Positions 1 to 12,931 of a DNA stretch of 64,000 nucleotides are shown one piece after another. Source of the DNA: Patiria pectinifera (Eukaryota; Echinodermata; Asteroidea; Valvatida; Asterinidae); contig CM057130.1 in assembly GCA_029964075.1 (NCBI GenBank), positions 7,626,001 through 7,690,000 of the forward strand, in the 5' to 3' direction. Both the position numbers and the translations under genes were made by a program. Positions within the stretch are counted from its first letter, which is position 1. The number at the start of each line of letters is the position of its first letter. The notes beneath the pieces are model-generated. The model was not told where the DNA came from and did no database searches. It saw nothing but the letters and a program-made list of their open reading frames with translations.

Positions 1-3000
1 CTGTCCATATGGAGGCCGACTACCTCTCCCAAGCGTTTCATTGTTCGGTGTTAAAAGTTTGTGCTGGTAGGCTCAGAGCATCACAGAAAGAGTTATACAA
101 ATCTGCAGTATATTTCACAATGTTGTAGACATTAACCTGTTTTGGCCCACGGAAATATACAATTTCATTACAGTATTTCGGTCGTAGTTTTGGCAACACA
201 CATTATCTGTGTGCATTTTCATGATTGCTCCGTTAATTTTGAAATATTCCCAGAATCTCGGATTTCAGTGATATTATCAGTGTCATATCAGGGAAAGAAA
301 GACATTATGAGCATTGGAATTGGGTATTAAAAAAATGGTAATAACTTTGTTAATAATGGGAAGAATGGCTTGATTTCAATTGTTTTTTTTTCTCAGAAGT
401 TGCGTAAAACAATTTTGCTCTGCAATCCCCAAAATTAAAATTTAACAATGTTTGCGATGCAAGTAGACCACTCATTATGTCCATTCACCGAGCCGCAATC
501 TTGAAAACGCATAAACCATTTCATTCCAGCCGAGAAAAAAAACCCACACTGTCTTCCAGAGGAGAAGTCTGGCATTGCTCTTGCCTTGTTGATTCCAATG
601 CGAGAGGAGAGATGTTGATGTATTATCATCCTTGACGCAGATTAACGTTCTGCCGTCATGCAATGAGCTCTCCGCAGTCAAACCAAGAAGTCAAGTTTCC
701 CCCCCCCCCCCCTCTGGGACAGACACTGCTATATTTTGTCCAGGCTGTTTGTTTTTCTGGCTCATCGAACTCAGGTGCAATGGCATGTAGTTGTTGCTTT
801 TAAATGTGACGATGACATACAGATTTAATTACTTGGGGCTTGTAGCATTTTGGAAGCAAAAGATATGTTAAATGGTTGTTTTTTTTCTCTTCGGGGATTG
901 AACGAATCTGTCTCTATTTTTAGCATGGACGAATTAAAATCGTTTTCTGTTACATATGTTCATTTTCTACATAATTGAAGAAGTTGTCTTCAATTCTTCA
1001 AGTTTAATATGATTTTTTCACACACCCTTGGGAGTTAAGGTAAATGTAACTTTTTCCCTTCTTAAAAAGTGTGTATGAAAAAACAAATCGTTTTATCATA
1101 CATTATCATGAAAAGAATGTTTGTGTTGGTTGTTCACAATGGACTTCGGGGGGAAAAAATTCATTTTGTTCACATCCTAGATTATTTTCAGAATTTGTGT
1201 CTGGCAAACACGGAAAAATAAAAATCATTTTTTAAAAAATATTTCTTTATTTGTAAACGCAAGGTAGATGCAGATGTTTAGTTTTTGTTTTTTTTTAATA
1301 AGAAATAATCTTTGCAATTTCAATATTATAAATCTTCAATTTTTTTGGTACCGTTGCCCTTTTCCACTGAATTAGAAACAAACATGTAAAAAAAGAAAGA
1401 TCATATAAATATAATTGACTGTCTGAATCGGAAGATACTTTTTTTCACAAAAACAATGAGTCTTATTACAAGTAGCTTGAAGTCTTCATAGGATGGAATT
1501 TATGTTGGTGAAGGGCAAAACCTCGTATTGAATAGCTTGAAGCAGTTTGACTTTGCCTTGTCGCATCTAATAAAATGTTTTAGTGTGAGGAATACTTATT
1601 CCTGTAACCGTGCCGATTGATTTTCTCCCGTTTCTCCAAGTAATTTGGGAAGAAGAAGTGACTGCATGGCCTTGCTTGACTGTCTGCAAATCATTCTGGT
1701 TTTGTCGTTTGTATCTAGGCACAAGAGAGCCGTTTATTAAAGCGCCGGCTATTTTAGGCTTGCAGCTGTTCTAGGACAAGTCTTCCGGGGAAGATGACAA
1801 ACTACATTTGCAATCGGCGGAGAGTTATAACATTTGCTTAAGATACAAAGTGGCACATGGAATAGTACTTGGATTTGAGCTTCAGCAATCTGTGTGTCTG
1901 GATATTTTTGGAGAGAGGCAGATTTTAATTTAGCTGTGCCGAGCAGAATGAAAAACTTCGACTGCTTCTTTTTTTTAGCGCCATGTCAAGGATTGAAAGA
2001 TTTTTGTCTCACTTCTGTGGGATATTAAAGAAAAGATGCTCAACTTGAGAGAACTGTGGGTACGCTAAGTGAAGTGACTGTCTAAAAGCAAAACGGTTCA
2101 GAGGATAACCGGAGTTGCTAACTTGATATTTTGGAGAGTGAAATTGCTGTAACCATCAATAGGAGAACTGTGATGATAGTCGCTCTATCTCAATATGACT
2201 GTCAGAGCCGGCAGAATGCGCTGACATTTTGCATGTACTCTGCTTCTCATTTTTTAAAGTTTGCTTTCTATTTGGAGCACTCCCAAAGGGGACTCTCCAC
2301 TATTCTGATTCTCAGATGCCAGTGTTTGGATTTTTCATTTGTCAAGACTTTAAGTTAACTTGGGAAGACTGGAGGAATCTGTGTCAGTGTGGAAACCCCC
2401 AATTTTACCCCTCGCAATCCTTCATCACCACAATCCCATGTCTCATGCTGCCAAGTGCGTAAGTTCATCCAAATTGCCCAAAGGTAAAGTAAAACAACTC
2501 AAATCTTGAAATTTCCGGGGGTTTTTTTGTTGAGAAAATTAAAGCCAACACAATATTCACTTTGCATCTGACCAAGGCTGATGTGATTTCTATCTGCTCA
2601 ATATCATCCGAACGTTTTCCATTTCTCGTCTGTTGCAATCTGTCTTTCTTCACACCAGTCATCCTGTCTATCTCACTCAGTTTATATTTCCATGTTCAGG
2701 AAGTTTGTTTCTCTCCAGTTCCTCAGTCAAGGGAGCAGCGTGTGCCTCATCCAAACCACTATCCTCTTCCCGCCACATTCCTTCATTATGGCACTCAGTG
2801 TTGTCTGAACAAACATGCCTGGCAATGCCACGGTAAAAAGTCTTGAATATACGACCATCATCACTGCTCGAATAACCACGGGTGTTAGAAGACACTAAAA
2901 AGCAAATTCCTAAGAAAGTTTGCTTTGCGCGTGTTCATCAGTGCATTGTCTGAAACTTATTCTTTCGTGGGGTGGTGGGGGGGCTTTTTTGAAAAAAATA

Positions 3001-3591
3001 TTTTGGAGACAGGCTGCCGTGCCCAAGCTTGGTCACTCAGCCACTCAAGTCATATTTACCGAGACAAGCAAATATTGTCGGAGCCATTTATCGTGCTGTC
3101 CGCGGGAAACATCGCGTCGCGTTAACGGTTGTCGGTTGGCTGTTAAATGACTCCGTGACAGACAGTGCGGAGCAGGAGGGGGATAGTTAAGCAGGAAGAA
3201 GCATCGCATTACCCCACGCCTAATTAAAGTATCCAGGAAACCCCTGTGAATTTAATCCAGGGAATTTATCGATTGAATGGAGGCGCGAGGTGTAAACATT
3301 AATGACCCTGATTCCATTTTGAAATGGGTTATTGGCTCAATTTATGCATTTAAAGTTAACCACGTTCCTTTTTTTAAGGGGTGCGGAGATTGGCTTTGAA
3401 ATTTTCCGATAAAAAAACACGAAGGCATTTTGAGTGTTTTCTCAATGAACTTATGTATTGGCTTGACACCTTTAAGCATTGTTTTAAGTTCGTCTTATTA
3501 CACCAAATAATTATGTTGCCAAAAGAGCCAAGTTTTACAACATGCTTCAAACATCGCAATGTAATCTGGATTAGTTTCCTTTGATATACTA
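1..3591. other. no coding exon seen; upstream flank or intron
   Basis: Only short chance ORFs. A 14-base C tract sits at 699-712. The stretch 3150-3360 is mixed in composition and free of visible repeats, with AT-rich homeodomain-like cores (CTAATTAAAG, TTTATCGATTG), and could be regulatory (inference). If the full-length gene extends upstream, this is intron of the long isoform. Confidence 0.4.
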
Positions 3592-3828
3592 TAGGGCTGT
3601 ACCTAATATACCGACTATTTGAATATTCGATCATCTCCTGAATGTTCGAATAGCTTTTTACCGCTTTGAATATTCGAAAGCAAAACAGCTACACACATAC
3701 ACACACGACTGTGATATTACTTTGTCATAAAGTTGCTGTGTTTTATTGTCAGGTGCCACTTTTTTTTTGTCGACGTTAACTTTTTTTGTCCAGAGCGGTT
3801 GATTGTTTCTATCCTTTAAACAGGTTAA

Positions 3829-4351
3829 AGGGAATATACAACATTTGCAAACATCGAAAAATAAAACTACCAAGTTTTTAAGAAATACCTTACTAGGATG
3901 TTGGTGAATGAGAGTCTAAAGCATCCTGTAAAATTATGGCACCTGGTGTGAAGTCATTTTCAAAAAAATTGTATTTTTGTATACATTTCCAACGGTGATC
4001 GGCCGACCACCGTTGGAAAAACCTAACTATATTTCAACTACTGCTCCAAATTTACCAATTTTTCAGTCCAAATTTTGTTTGGTATTGGTTACATGTTCAT
4101 GAACGGGTGCAGGCCAGCTAGACTGGTTCCCTTACCTTACAATTTTCTGGCAACTATAAATTGATCCATTTCATCTTTAGTGGAGTCAGGAAACCAGACT
4201 ACTTGAACAATTTTGTTTTTCTTGGTTTTTCCAGCATTTTCGAACATAAAACTTCAAACATGTCAGTGTAACAATATTTGGTCTATTATACTAACCCCTC
4301 AAATACTCCATTTCTGAAAACTACAGCAAAAGCCAATGATGTACATTCCCT
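3829..4351 (+). mobile_element. TTAA-flanked MITE, family 1, complete copy A
   Basis: Flanked by TTAA at 3825-3828 and 4352-4355. Terminal inverted repeats start AGGGAATATACAACATTTGC on the left and its near complement ends the element (about 20 bases, 3 differences). TTAA target duplication is the signature of piggyBac-type insertion (known). The interior has a 34-base near-palindrome at 3986-4019. Two further copies: 21661-22128 and 36740-36943. No transposase. Confidence 0.8.
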
Positions 4352-4381
4352 TTAAAGCCCTTGACAATTATAAAATACGTA

Positions 4382-4480
4382 AAGGATAATGCCCGAGGTA
4401 CGCGACATTCGTGGGTAAGAATGGCCCGAGGGCGGCTTCGAGGCCATTCTTACCACGAATGGCGTTACTCGGCGGCATTA
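4382..4480. repeat. inverted repeat (hairpin) between two elements
   Basis: Two arms of about 43 bases, both beginning or ending in the GGATAATGCC / GGCATTATCC pair and meeting around GGCCCGAGGGCGGCTTCGAG. CpG-rich compared with its surroundings. It sits between the TTAA element ending at 4351 and the next one starting at 4491, and is probably part of another small transposon. Confidence 0.6.
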
Positions 4481-4490
4481 TCCGACTTAA

Positions 4491-6322
4491 ACTCCACCCG
4501 TGACGTCACCCTATTGTTTCTAGCGCTCCATTATTTTGCACGAATGGAGCGACTTTGTTTCATACAAAGACACAAGCTTTGTCTTAATGCGTAACTGGAA
4601 ACTGCATTAGTATAAATGGAACTGTAGTTTATAGAATTGTACTGCGAATAAGAATATGTTCTTACGTAACCAATACAATGCTGGATTCTAGGCGCGCTTG
4701 GTATAAAATGCTAAACCCCGCCCGGGCACCATGCATTCGTTCATGAATAGCGTGCTGATGACACGCAGTGTTCAGTCTCAAGACGTTAAGGAAATAATGC
4801 CGCACGTGGGATACAGTGGAATTATAGCGGGCCAGGAAACCGTCTTTGATAGTTGCTGAAACTAGCTCCGTGGATATATCGGATGATAATTTACTGGCCG
4901 CTTCAAACTTTGCCTGGGACACATAAAAGTTCATTTCGACACTCCAAATGAATATGAAGATTGCATGTATGAGTATAAAGGTAAGAAGTTACCCTTTTTG
5001 TCAAGTAAAAATAACAGCTAATAAAATCAAAAATTTAAATGTTGTATTTTGAGCATGATATTGTCAGATACATTACGCTTTATTGTTTAATTTGCTATCT
5101 GATGAAGTTTATTCAGAAATCGTGTTTGCACTAAGACTGTTCTAATTCGAAGCTCTCTGTGTCGTCACTTTGCAATTGTCAAAGCTACCCTGTGCCTTTT
5201 ACGGCTTTGTAAGACTTAAGTGGATTTACAGGAATATGACCTTGCGCTTCCGTGCAGTTGTTTTACCCACTTTCTGATTTTGTTTTCTTCTAATTCTGGC
5301 TTTACAGACTGTGGATAGTGTCACGAAGAGGGTCCAAAACTAGCGGGCAATCTCCAGTCGGACTACTTCGTAACCAACGTAACTCGAGACTATAACTACT
5401 CATCATTGGACAAGGAAGGACGAGCTAACACCACTCAAAATTGCAAGATTAAGATTTTGGTGCATTTTTAAAGCAAAACGGCTACAAGTCTTCCGGGTTT
5501 ACATTGCACGAACTTGTGATTTTCCTTCAACTGTTCTTGGACACCATGGAAAAGACCTACACATTTTTTTTTCAGGATGAGTTCTTGCCGATCAAGAATT
5601 TCTAGGACTGCATGCTAGGCATTGAAACCCAGGAACAAGATCGAGATATAAACTGTACTGCGAACCTTGTCAAAACATTTGCTTTAACTGTGAAACATTT
5701 ATATCGTTGAAACGTTTATATTGTTGCATGTAACATGACTATATACGAACATTCTGTACAAGAAAAAATGGTACTTGACTTTCGCCTTAACACTGTAAGA
5801 AATTGTATAAGAAAATGCATAAAATTCTATTTTAGAAACGGTGAAGCATGCTGTATGAGAAACAAAAACGGTTTTTTGACTTTCACGTACAGGTACGAAT
5901 GATGCCTAAAATTCCATTTGAGAAACGGTGTAGCATGCTATATAAGAAACATAAATGGTTCCTAAATTTAACGTAATCGTACGAATGATGCATAAAATTC
6001 CACTTGAGAAACGGTGTAGGACTAATGGAAAAATTATGTGCGAAAAAAAAATGGTTGTTGACTTACGTATTAAGCATATTACGAAATATATAAGAAAATG
6101 CATAAAATTATCATTGAGAAACGGTGTAGTAAAGTTGCAACTGTGCAAAGCTATAACTGTGTCGTTTTTGGTGTTTCTTTATTTCCCGCTCCATTATTTT
6201 GTAGGAATGGAGTGATGGAGGCATTATTACCCTCCCAAAGAATGGAGATGTATCGCCTCCAACGCTCCATTCGTGCAAAATAATGGAGCGCTAGGACAAT
6301 AGGGTGACGTCACGGGTGGAGT
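4491..6322. mobile_element. 1.8 kb non-autonomous TTAA element
   Basis: Both ends carry an inverted repeat of at least 60 bases beginning ACTCCACCCGTGACGTCACC with only one or two differences. TTAA flanks both sides (4487-4490, 6323-6326), although TTAA could also belong to the repeat itself. The right end forms a second hairpin (6185-6290) around the CGCTCCATTATTTTG arm. The interior has a tandem array (5815-6130). No transposase ORF, so non-autonomous. Confidence 0.75.
5815..6130 (+). repeat. degenerate tandem repeat, unit about 87 bp
   Basis: Four copies of ATGC(A/C)TAAAATTC followed by GAGAAACGGTGTAG begin at 5815, 5902, 5988 and 6098, a spacing of 87, 86 and 110 bases. The array lies inside the 1.8 kb TTAA element and is probably its subterminal repeat. 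Confidence 0.7.
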
Positions 6323-6474
6323 TTAATTACTGCAAACACTCCAAATTGATCGCCGCATGCAACTTTTGACCAGCGCAGTCCACAGTTGCAGCTGGCAGTT
6401 TCGAATATCTGAATATTCGGTCAAACACTGTTTCGAGTAATCAAATACTAAATTATTCCAAATGAACAGCCTTA

Positions 6475-9400
6475 CTTGGTTTAAGCTGCCCAGCCTTTGA
6501 AAATGTCATGGGATCTGGTTGACTACATTTGAAGTCCGAGTTCAGTATGAAATGGTACACTTATTTGAGTATCATTGATGCGTAATACACTGGTCGCAGG
6601 TTGACTTGTGACATTCACACTGTGTTGAATAAATGCACATTATTTCTATTTAACACTGCAACAATCTTTGCAAACTTGCTACCCCCATACTAGCCTCCTC
6701 TATTTGATGAAAATGGAACAACAGGAATCTAAATTGCGAAGTAGGCTTCATCTTTTGCAGAACAGAATAATAATTATAATTTATTGCATTTAATTTGCGC
6801 TCTCTTCAGGCCCAGCTTGTTGGAGGACGCATTACATTAAAATTCCTAATTAAAAATGCTACGAGTATATAATTTAACATAAATTTAAATTAAAAAACAC
6901 CTGCCATTTTTTGCTGACTAAAACCATTTCTTTTGAACATGGAGATGTGAAGTTTTCTGCCATTGAAACGTCACTGACACGCTACTGGTACATATTAAGT
7001 GACATGGTCCAACTTGTCATTTCTGGTGAGAAACAATGACGGACAACTTAAATTCTGCATACAGGGCACCAAATGGTGTATAAAACATATGCCAAACTCT
7101 AAATAACCTGAAATCAAAATCAAAAGAATTTTTTTGCAGCATTTCGATGAATTTAAGATTGGAGAGCGAGTTCACAAATATTATTTTACATGGCTCCAAT
7201 TTTGTGTCACTACAAAGACTGTGGATTACTTTACAGTTCAGGCCTTTCCATTGGTTTTTGGAGGTTTCTGAAGCAAGTATTCACAGGAATTAGGTCTACT
7301 GCTGTTGACAATGTGAATGTGTGTGAAGGTCAAAACAATTTCCCAAAAAGAGAATCATTCGCAATTGACCTTGTTTGTGGCACATCATCGTCAATTAGGC
7401 TGTATTCTTGTTAACTTGTATGGCAGTCTGGTTCTAATTTTTTCAATATAATTCTTGAGCTCGATTCTAATCATGCATTATCATATTAATTCCCCTTTGC
7501 TTAATCTAAATCTGACTCACCACCCCCCCCCCTGCATCTCTATTCTCTTGCTCCTTTTATATTCTTAACCTCGACTCTTGCTCTCTGCTTCCCCGATTTC
7601 GTGACTCCCTCTCCAAAATGAGAGCGAGAAAAAGAAAGAAAGGAAAAAACCTTTGCCCCGAGACATTCACGAAAAACTTTGCATCGTTTTAATCTCAGCG
7701 GCGGAAGTGAAAACAATCCCTTTCATGTGTTGTGGGATTCCAGCGGGCTGCTGAAAAAATCGAGGTTGATTTTTTTTTTCTTCAATTTCCCCGGCTCCAT
7801 CTAGAGCTCTTTTCATTCCCAATTCTGGCGGCCTTCCTTTCTAGTTGCGTGTGTCACCATGGTGATTTGGGAGGGAGTATAAGAGAAACATTAAAAAAAA
7901 ACCATGAGCTTGCTGTTATAAGAAAGTGAGGCTGAGTGAGTCTCATTGCATGACTGTGTGTTAGATTCCCCAGAGCATTCTTAAGGACACGGCCACACAA
8001 GAGCAAAATTCAGTTATGGGTACTGAAGGACATGACTTTTCATACCCCCCCTTTTTTAATTTCTCTTCCGCAGTTTCACTTCCAAATTTAATTGATTGTG
8101 ATTTGAATGACCTTGGTTTCATGTAACATCCTTGATATTGTAGAAAGAAATATGAAATGCATCTCAATTGTTCATTACGTGTAACTTTCACATCTGTAGC
8201 ATTTATTTAGCTGGTGAAATTTCATATAATAGAAATACAATCTGTTTTTTAAGTGTAATATTGTCAATCTCCCAGATAGGCTATTGCTGAAACAGACATT
8301 TCCTATTTCAGACATTACATATATATCATAACAAGCTGATTTACCCGATCATAGATCGGGTAGGGCGTATTGTGTTGGGGATGAAAATGTGGGGAGTTAA
8401 ATGTAAATGGGGGATATAGTTGAGGAGACATGCAGTTGTATAAAAGCAATTTCTGTGGTGTGATCTGAGGCAATTTCTGACCACTAAAACCAATTTCAGG
8501 AAAAGATCATCTTTAAAAGTTTTGAGTTTGGAGTAATTGAATCAGGTACGTGTATTCTGAGCAATAGAATCATTATAGTAGGCTACAATTTTTATTCGGG
8601 GAAGAAAAAGATTAATTGAATATTGAACTTTATTCAGTTATTGAATTTGTTTGCGTTTTTAGATAAAGTAGCATTTTGTGATTTCTCCACGGTGGCAAAT
8701 ATCCCATTTAAAACAAGTCTGTCTTATGAATGCAATGTTCAAATACCAAATCTACAATTTAGAAATTAACATTAACAAATTGATTTCTTTTTCTGTGTAA
8801 CTGTTGCTTTTTGATACATTTATTGCAAGTTGGAACCTGATTTGATAAGAATCAAGCAGGTTTTGTTTGTAGCCGCTTCTTTTCATGAAAGCTTTTTTAT
8901 GCACTAGCTGAACCCTAACAAAATCCAATTTGTTAGAGGATTTGATGAAGGAGGCCCTCTGTTGCTCCATTCATGCCAAGTAAATCTGTCCCTTCTCAAC
9001 ACACATGACCCAATTACTACCTTGGCGTTCACTAGAATGGCAAACCCCCCTCTGTTGGTGGGAATGAGCCAGTCCAGCCCCGACAGAGAAAGACACACCT
9101 CTCTTCCACGTTTCCTGTCGCTGCCGCATATTGCAATGATTATTCGTTGACCTTTAGAACGTCGTCTCTTCATCCCCGAGCCTCGGCGCGCGGTCTTAAT
9201 GTCACCCAATGACCCCGTCCCTGCTGATATACCCCTGTTGAATTTTTTCCTCTCACGAAGAGAAAAAAAAAAAACCCAGAAGAGACGAGATGGGAGTGAC
9301 AGACTAGGACTAATTTTTTCCCTTTCATTCTTTGCTTATTCAGTACCATTTTTCCCGGTTGGCTGTAGGAGCACGGGTACGGTAAATGTCACGCTAACAT

Positions 9401-9898
9401 GAACCATGAATAATTTGCCAGGCTGGTCGGTTTGGGTGGCTTGCGGCCGTGGCGCCCCGGCCACCCCTCATTAAATATCCAGTCTACCTTGAGCGTGACG
9501 TTTGCCGGGAATCCGTGGCGTTAAGATATCATTCACACAGGCTTTATTTTTTGCCTGCCGTAATCAATAATGCGGCTGCGAATTTGAATGGAAGCCTTTG
9601 GCTCGCCAGCCTTGATACGTAGGAAGTAATTGATATTAATGGCACTTGATTTGTTAATTAATTTTTAGGATTGCGTCGGTGAAACTCGGGTTGTTGTAAT
9701 TTTAGGGGTTCAGTTTGCAAGCTAGGTTGAATGATTTGTCCTCATTAAATGAATAAGATTGTCACAGCTTGGTCATAAACCAAATTTTACTGTTTCTTTA
9801 AATATGAAATTTTACAAAACTGAATACTGTCAGAAATTCATTATATAGAATGATTTCGAGATTGAAATGTTATCTGTTTTTTTGTTATTAACTGTCCT
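6475..9898. other. no coding exon seen
   Basis: AT-rich noncoding DNA with a 10-base C tract at 7523-7532 and a small hairpin ACCCGATC..GATCGGGT at 8343-8361. The part 9400-9690 is repeat-free with balanced composition and several homeodomain-like cores, and is listed among candidate regulatory regions. Confidence 0.4.
9400..9690. promoter_or_regulatory. candidate cis-regulatory stretch
   Basis: Non-repetitive, more GC-balanced than its flanks and open of obvious transposons, with closely spaced motifs such as TCATTAAAT, GTAATCAATAATG, ATTGATATTAATGG and TTAATTAATTTTTAGG (homeodomain and Pbx-like cores). Only cross-species conservation could confirm it. Confidence 0.22.
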
Positions 9899-10140
9899 AC
9901 TGTTTGAACAGTCACAGACAGCCAACAATTCCATCCACTTCCCCTGCCATGCCTTTCACACAGGCTAGTCACAAACAGTCAAATCATATTTCATGCAATC
10001 ACTCTTACTAGTCAAAATCAGTCAACAGACAAAAAAGCAGGAAACTGGTGGGCACAGCTGTCGTATCAATCACCTACAGTCAATTAATAGCTGTATCAAA
10101 TTATATAAACAGTCACAATCCTGCTTTATGTAGGCAGAGA
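9899..10140 (+). repeat. CAGTC-rich interspersed repeat, copy 1
   Basis: Starts CTGTTTGAACAGTCACAGAC and shares most positions with 56379-56625 in the same orientation, including the exact run CCATCCACTTCCCCTGCCAT. CAGTCA/CAGTCAA is repeated many times inside. Class unknown; it has neither a visible pol III promoter nor terminal inverted repeats. Confidence 0.75.
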
Positions 10141-12931
10141 GCACTTAACCATTTAAACAGTCACTGGACTGATTTTCACTGAAATGACAACTTTGCACAA
10201 AATGCATGTTTGCATAGGAGGGTTAATCCCCCAAAAAATATTTGGCTAATATTTAAGCATGTTTTTTTAACATCCCAGCAAATTTGAGGCCAACAACCAT
10301 TCATGGTTACACATAAGAATTAATCTACCACCAAATAAAAAAAGAAAAGAATAATATTGAGCAAAATCTAAATAACTGCAGTAAAATAACCCCAGTATTA
10401 ATATACGAGAGCCGGAAGACGAAAGCATTAATTTCCCCACTGCTCGGGCCAGACAGATCGGCCAAGCTAGCCGACCCTGCATATATTTGAATTAGGAAGA
10501 GACTCGCTGGCACGGTCTGTATGCAGCCGGTTTCTTTCTATCTCATTTTCTCTCCCCCCCCCTCCCTCCCTGACTCAGATGTATTCGGGATAATATATGC
10601 CGCGCAGCCTGTGAGCCCATATGTGTGTTATCATAGGTAATGCCTTAACCCATGCATGTCAAAAAAATCTGGAAATGTGATGGAGGGGGGGGGGGAGATA
10701 TTGGGTTATGCATGGATGGGAAGGTCTGGATTTATTTTTAATCAGTTGTGATTAGTTAGACTAAAAATTGTCAGACTGGACAATTTTTTTATAGGTACTG
10801 TGTTCACAGATCTACTTATTTTGGGTTGTTGATTTTTTTTATTGGAGAATAAATATTGGAGGTGTTTGCATTTCTTGAGGCCTTAAGATTATGTCTACAT
10901 ATTTTTGGGTGGTTGATCTTGTACATTAAGGGATTATATCTGGCAAATATCTCCGTTGTGGTTAAATTTGTTGCCCCATTGGAACACTCTTTTCTTAATC
11001 TTAATTTGTGAAGTCTTTGTTTAATTTTCAAATGTAAATCCACTTTCATTTTTCAGCATAAAAAAAGTTGTACGATTTAAATTTCTTGTATTATGTCCTT
11101 TTTAGACAGTTTTTAAAGTGATGCTAAAAAAATGTGAATAATAATGTGGAATGCATCATTATATGTAGGATGAGAATTGAGTTACTTACGGCTTTAACCA
11201 TTTTTCACCATATTTCAAGTTGTAGAAATTTGTCCAACTGTATCTAGGGCAGCCCTTATGTGTTTACATGATTAACAGTGAGACAAATCAGATAATTGAG
11301 TGGTGGTATCCCACATTTGCTTAGTCGTCAAAATTTAAAACAAAAAATCTTGATGACTCTAAAAGCTAAATCAATTGACTAATTTTAGTCATATTCGTGG
11401 GCAGAAGGAAGGGGGGGGTTGTTGGAAAGACAGAAATCAATAAGCTGACTGAGAACCCCTCGCCTGGAGTATCTCTTGAAATATCTGCCTAATACCCACC
11501 CAACTGGAATCACATGACGGCGTTGCCATGGAAACGGCTACGGTCATGAATTTATACGATTTGGCAGCGGGGAGGATAGGCAACCGGGTATAATGCTAAA
11601 AGGTTCCTCCGCATTGCGAAGCCGCTCCACGCGTCATGACTAAGCAGTGCGGACCGAGAATTATCTTTCAGCCGAGTTTAAATTCACCATAAATTCTCAT
11701 GTGTTGTATGATTTATGTTTTTTAAATTGACTTTTGATCAGTAGCCGTTTGGTCACTTCAGAGGCAGGTGTTTACTTTTCTTTCACAGTTTACTTTTATT
11801 TTTGATACATCAGTGTGTTGCCTGCAAATTTACATTAGCCAAGTTGTATTCTTTTTAACAAATACAAAACAAAACAAAAATTAAAGATGAATTTTAACAG
11901 CATAACTGGTATAATGTTTGTATGTGACTCCAGATTATACAATGCAGAACTTGAAATATGAGAGCTTTACAGAGAGTGAGAAAAACAAAATGCCTGTACA
12001 TCACTGGCCTACACTTAACCTAATTCTTGCGCGCTTATTGCATCTGAGCTGAAATCGCTACCTAAATGCTCTCGTTGATGTCTCGCTGTGATTGCCCGCA
12101 ATATCATTTTAATGATCTTGCCGGAAGGCTTTTTTTTTCTGTCGTTCTTTTACTTGACAGTCGTAAAGGTTTCTGAGCTGGTATCATTTGTAGAATCTAC
12201 ATGATACATCCAATCAATTGAAATGCATGTGGGCTGGGCCAAGGGAAGTCGACATCTAGACGGAAGATCAGCCAATTCTCTATTCAGTATTTCTTAAAAG
12301 CATTTTTCTTGATTTTAAGATGTGTGGCTAGCAATCTGCCATAATCCTGTTTTGGACTTTGAAAGGCAAATAGGATTATCTGCATTTATCGCAAACGTAA
12401 CCAAATTATTATTGAAAGGTTTTGAATACTTGGATTATAGAACATACCGGTACTAAACACCCCGTGAAATTAGTCTGTCTGGCTTGCTGTCATTTAGAAG
12501 AAATCAAGAATTGTAGGTGATTTCCAACGATCAGTCAATTGACTGATTTTTGGTAAAGAGAGACATTGACGCAATTGTCTTTTGTGATCAAAAGGTTGTA
12601 CATGGTTTTTCAATATTTTATCGAAAAGTGTAATATCCACTGAGCTGAAACTTCACCAGGCTAGGTTTTCAAACATTTTTCTTTGGATTTTGAACGGTGT
12701 TATTATTGCAAATGAACAAAATGCATGAAAAGCAAATGATCCTATATCTTGTACAACTGGAAATATTTTTCGTATCTTACACCAAATATAAGGCCCTTGT
12801 CACCCCCCCCCCCCAATTTTTTTTGAAGAACTCAATGTTGGCTGGAGTCTAATTTTTATAACATCAGTGAAGCAATGCTCATTATCCCTGACAGTCTGAA
12901 TCCTTTAATTTTAATATAAGTTTTTTACATA
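10141..12931. other. no coding exon seen; contains an X-box candidate
   Basis: Noncoding, with an 11-base G tract at 10685-10695. The part 11500-11700 is unusually CpG-containing and repeat-free, and holds the RFX-type motif described separately. Nothing else is supportable. Confidence 0.4.
11522..11535. promoter_or_regulatory. candidate RFX X-box
   Basis: GTTGCCATGGAAAC fits the RFX factor X-box consensus (GTNRCC-N-RGYAAC form) except for one position. The surrounding 11500-11700 stretch is CpG-containing and non-repetitive. Confidence 0.35.

Larger units (their letters stand above)
3592..6474. mobile_element. hAT-like element carrying nested insertions
   Basis: The left edge reads TAGGGCTGT followed by GAATATTCGA repeats (3618-3682). 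The right edge holds GAATATCTGAATATTCGG (6402 onward) and ends ACAGCCTTA (6466-6474), the reverse complement of the left edge with one mismatch. AGGGCTGT plus GAATATTCG repeats are typical of hAT elements. No matching 8 bp duplication is visible at the edges. Two TTAA-flanked elements lie inside it. A related left edge appears at 56217. Confidence 0.5.

Noticed and set aside
3592..6474. transposase gene in the nested element
   Set aside because: Only short ORFs (up to 90 codons) without transposase motifs; the elements are non-autonomous.
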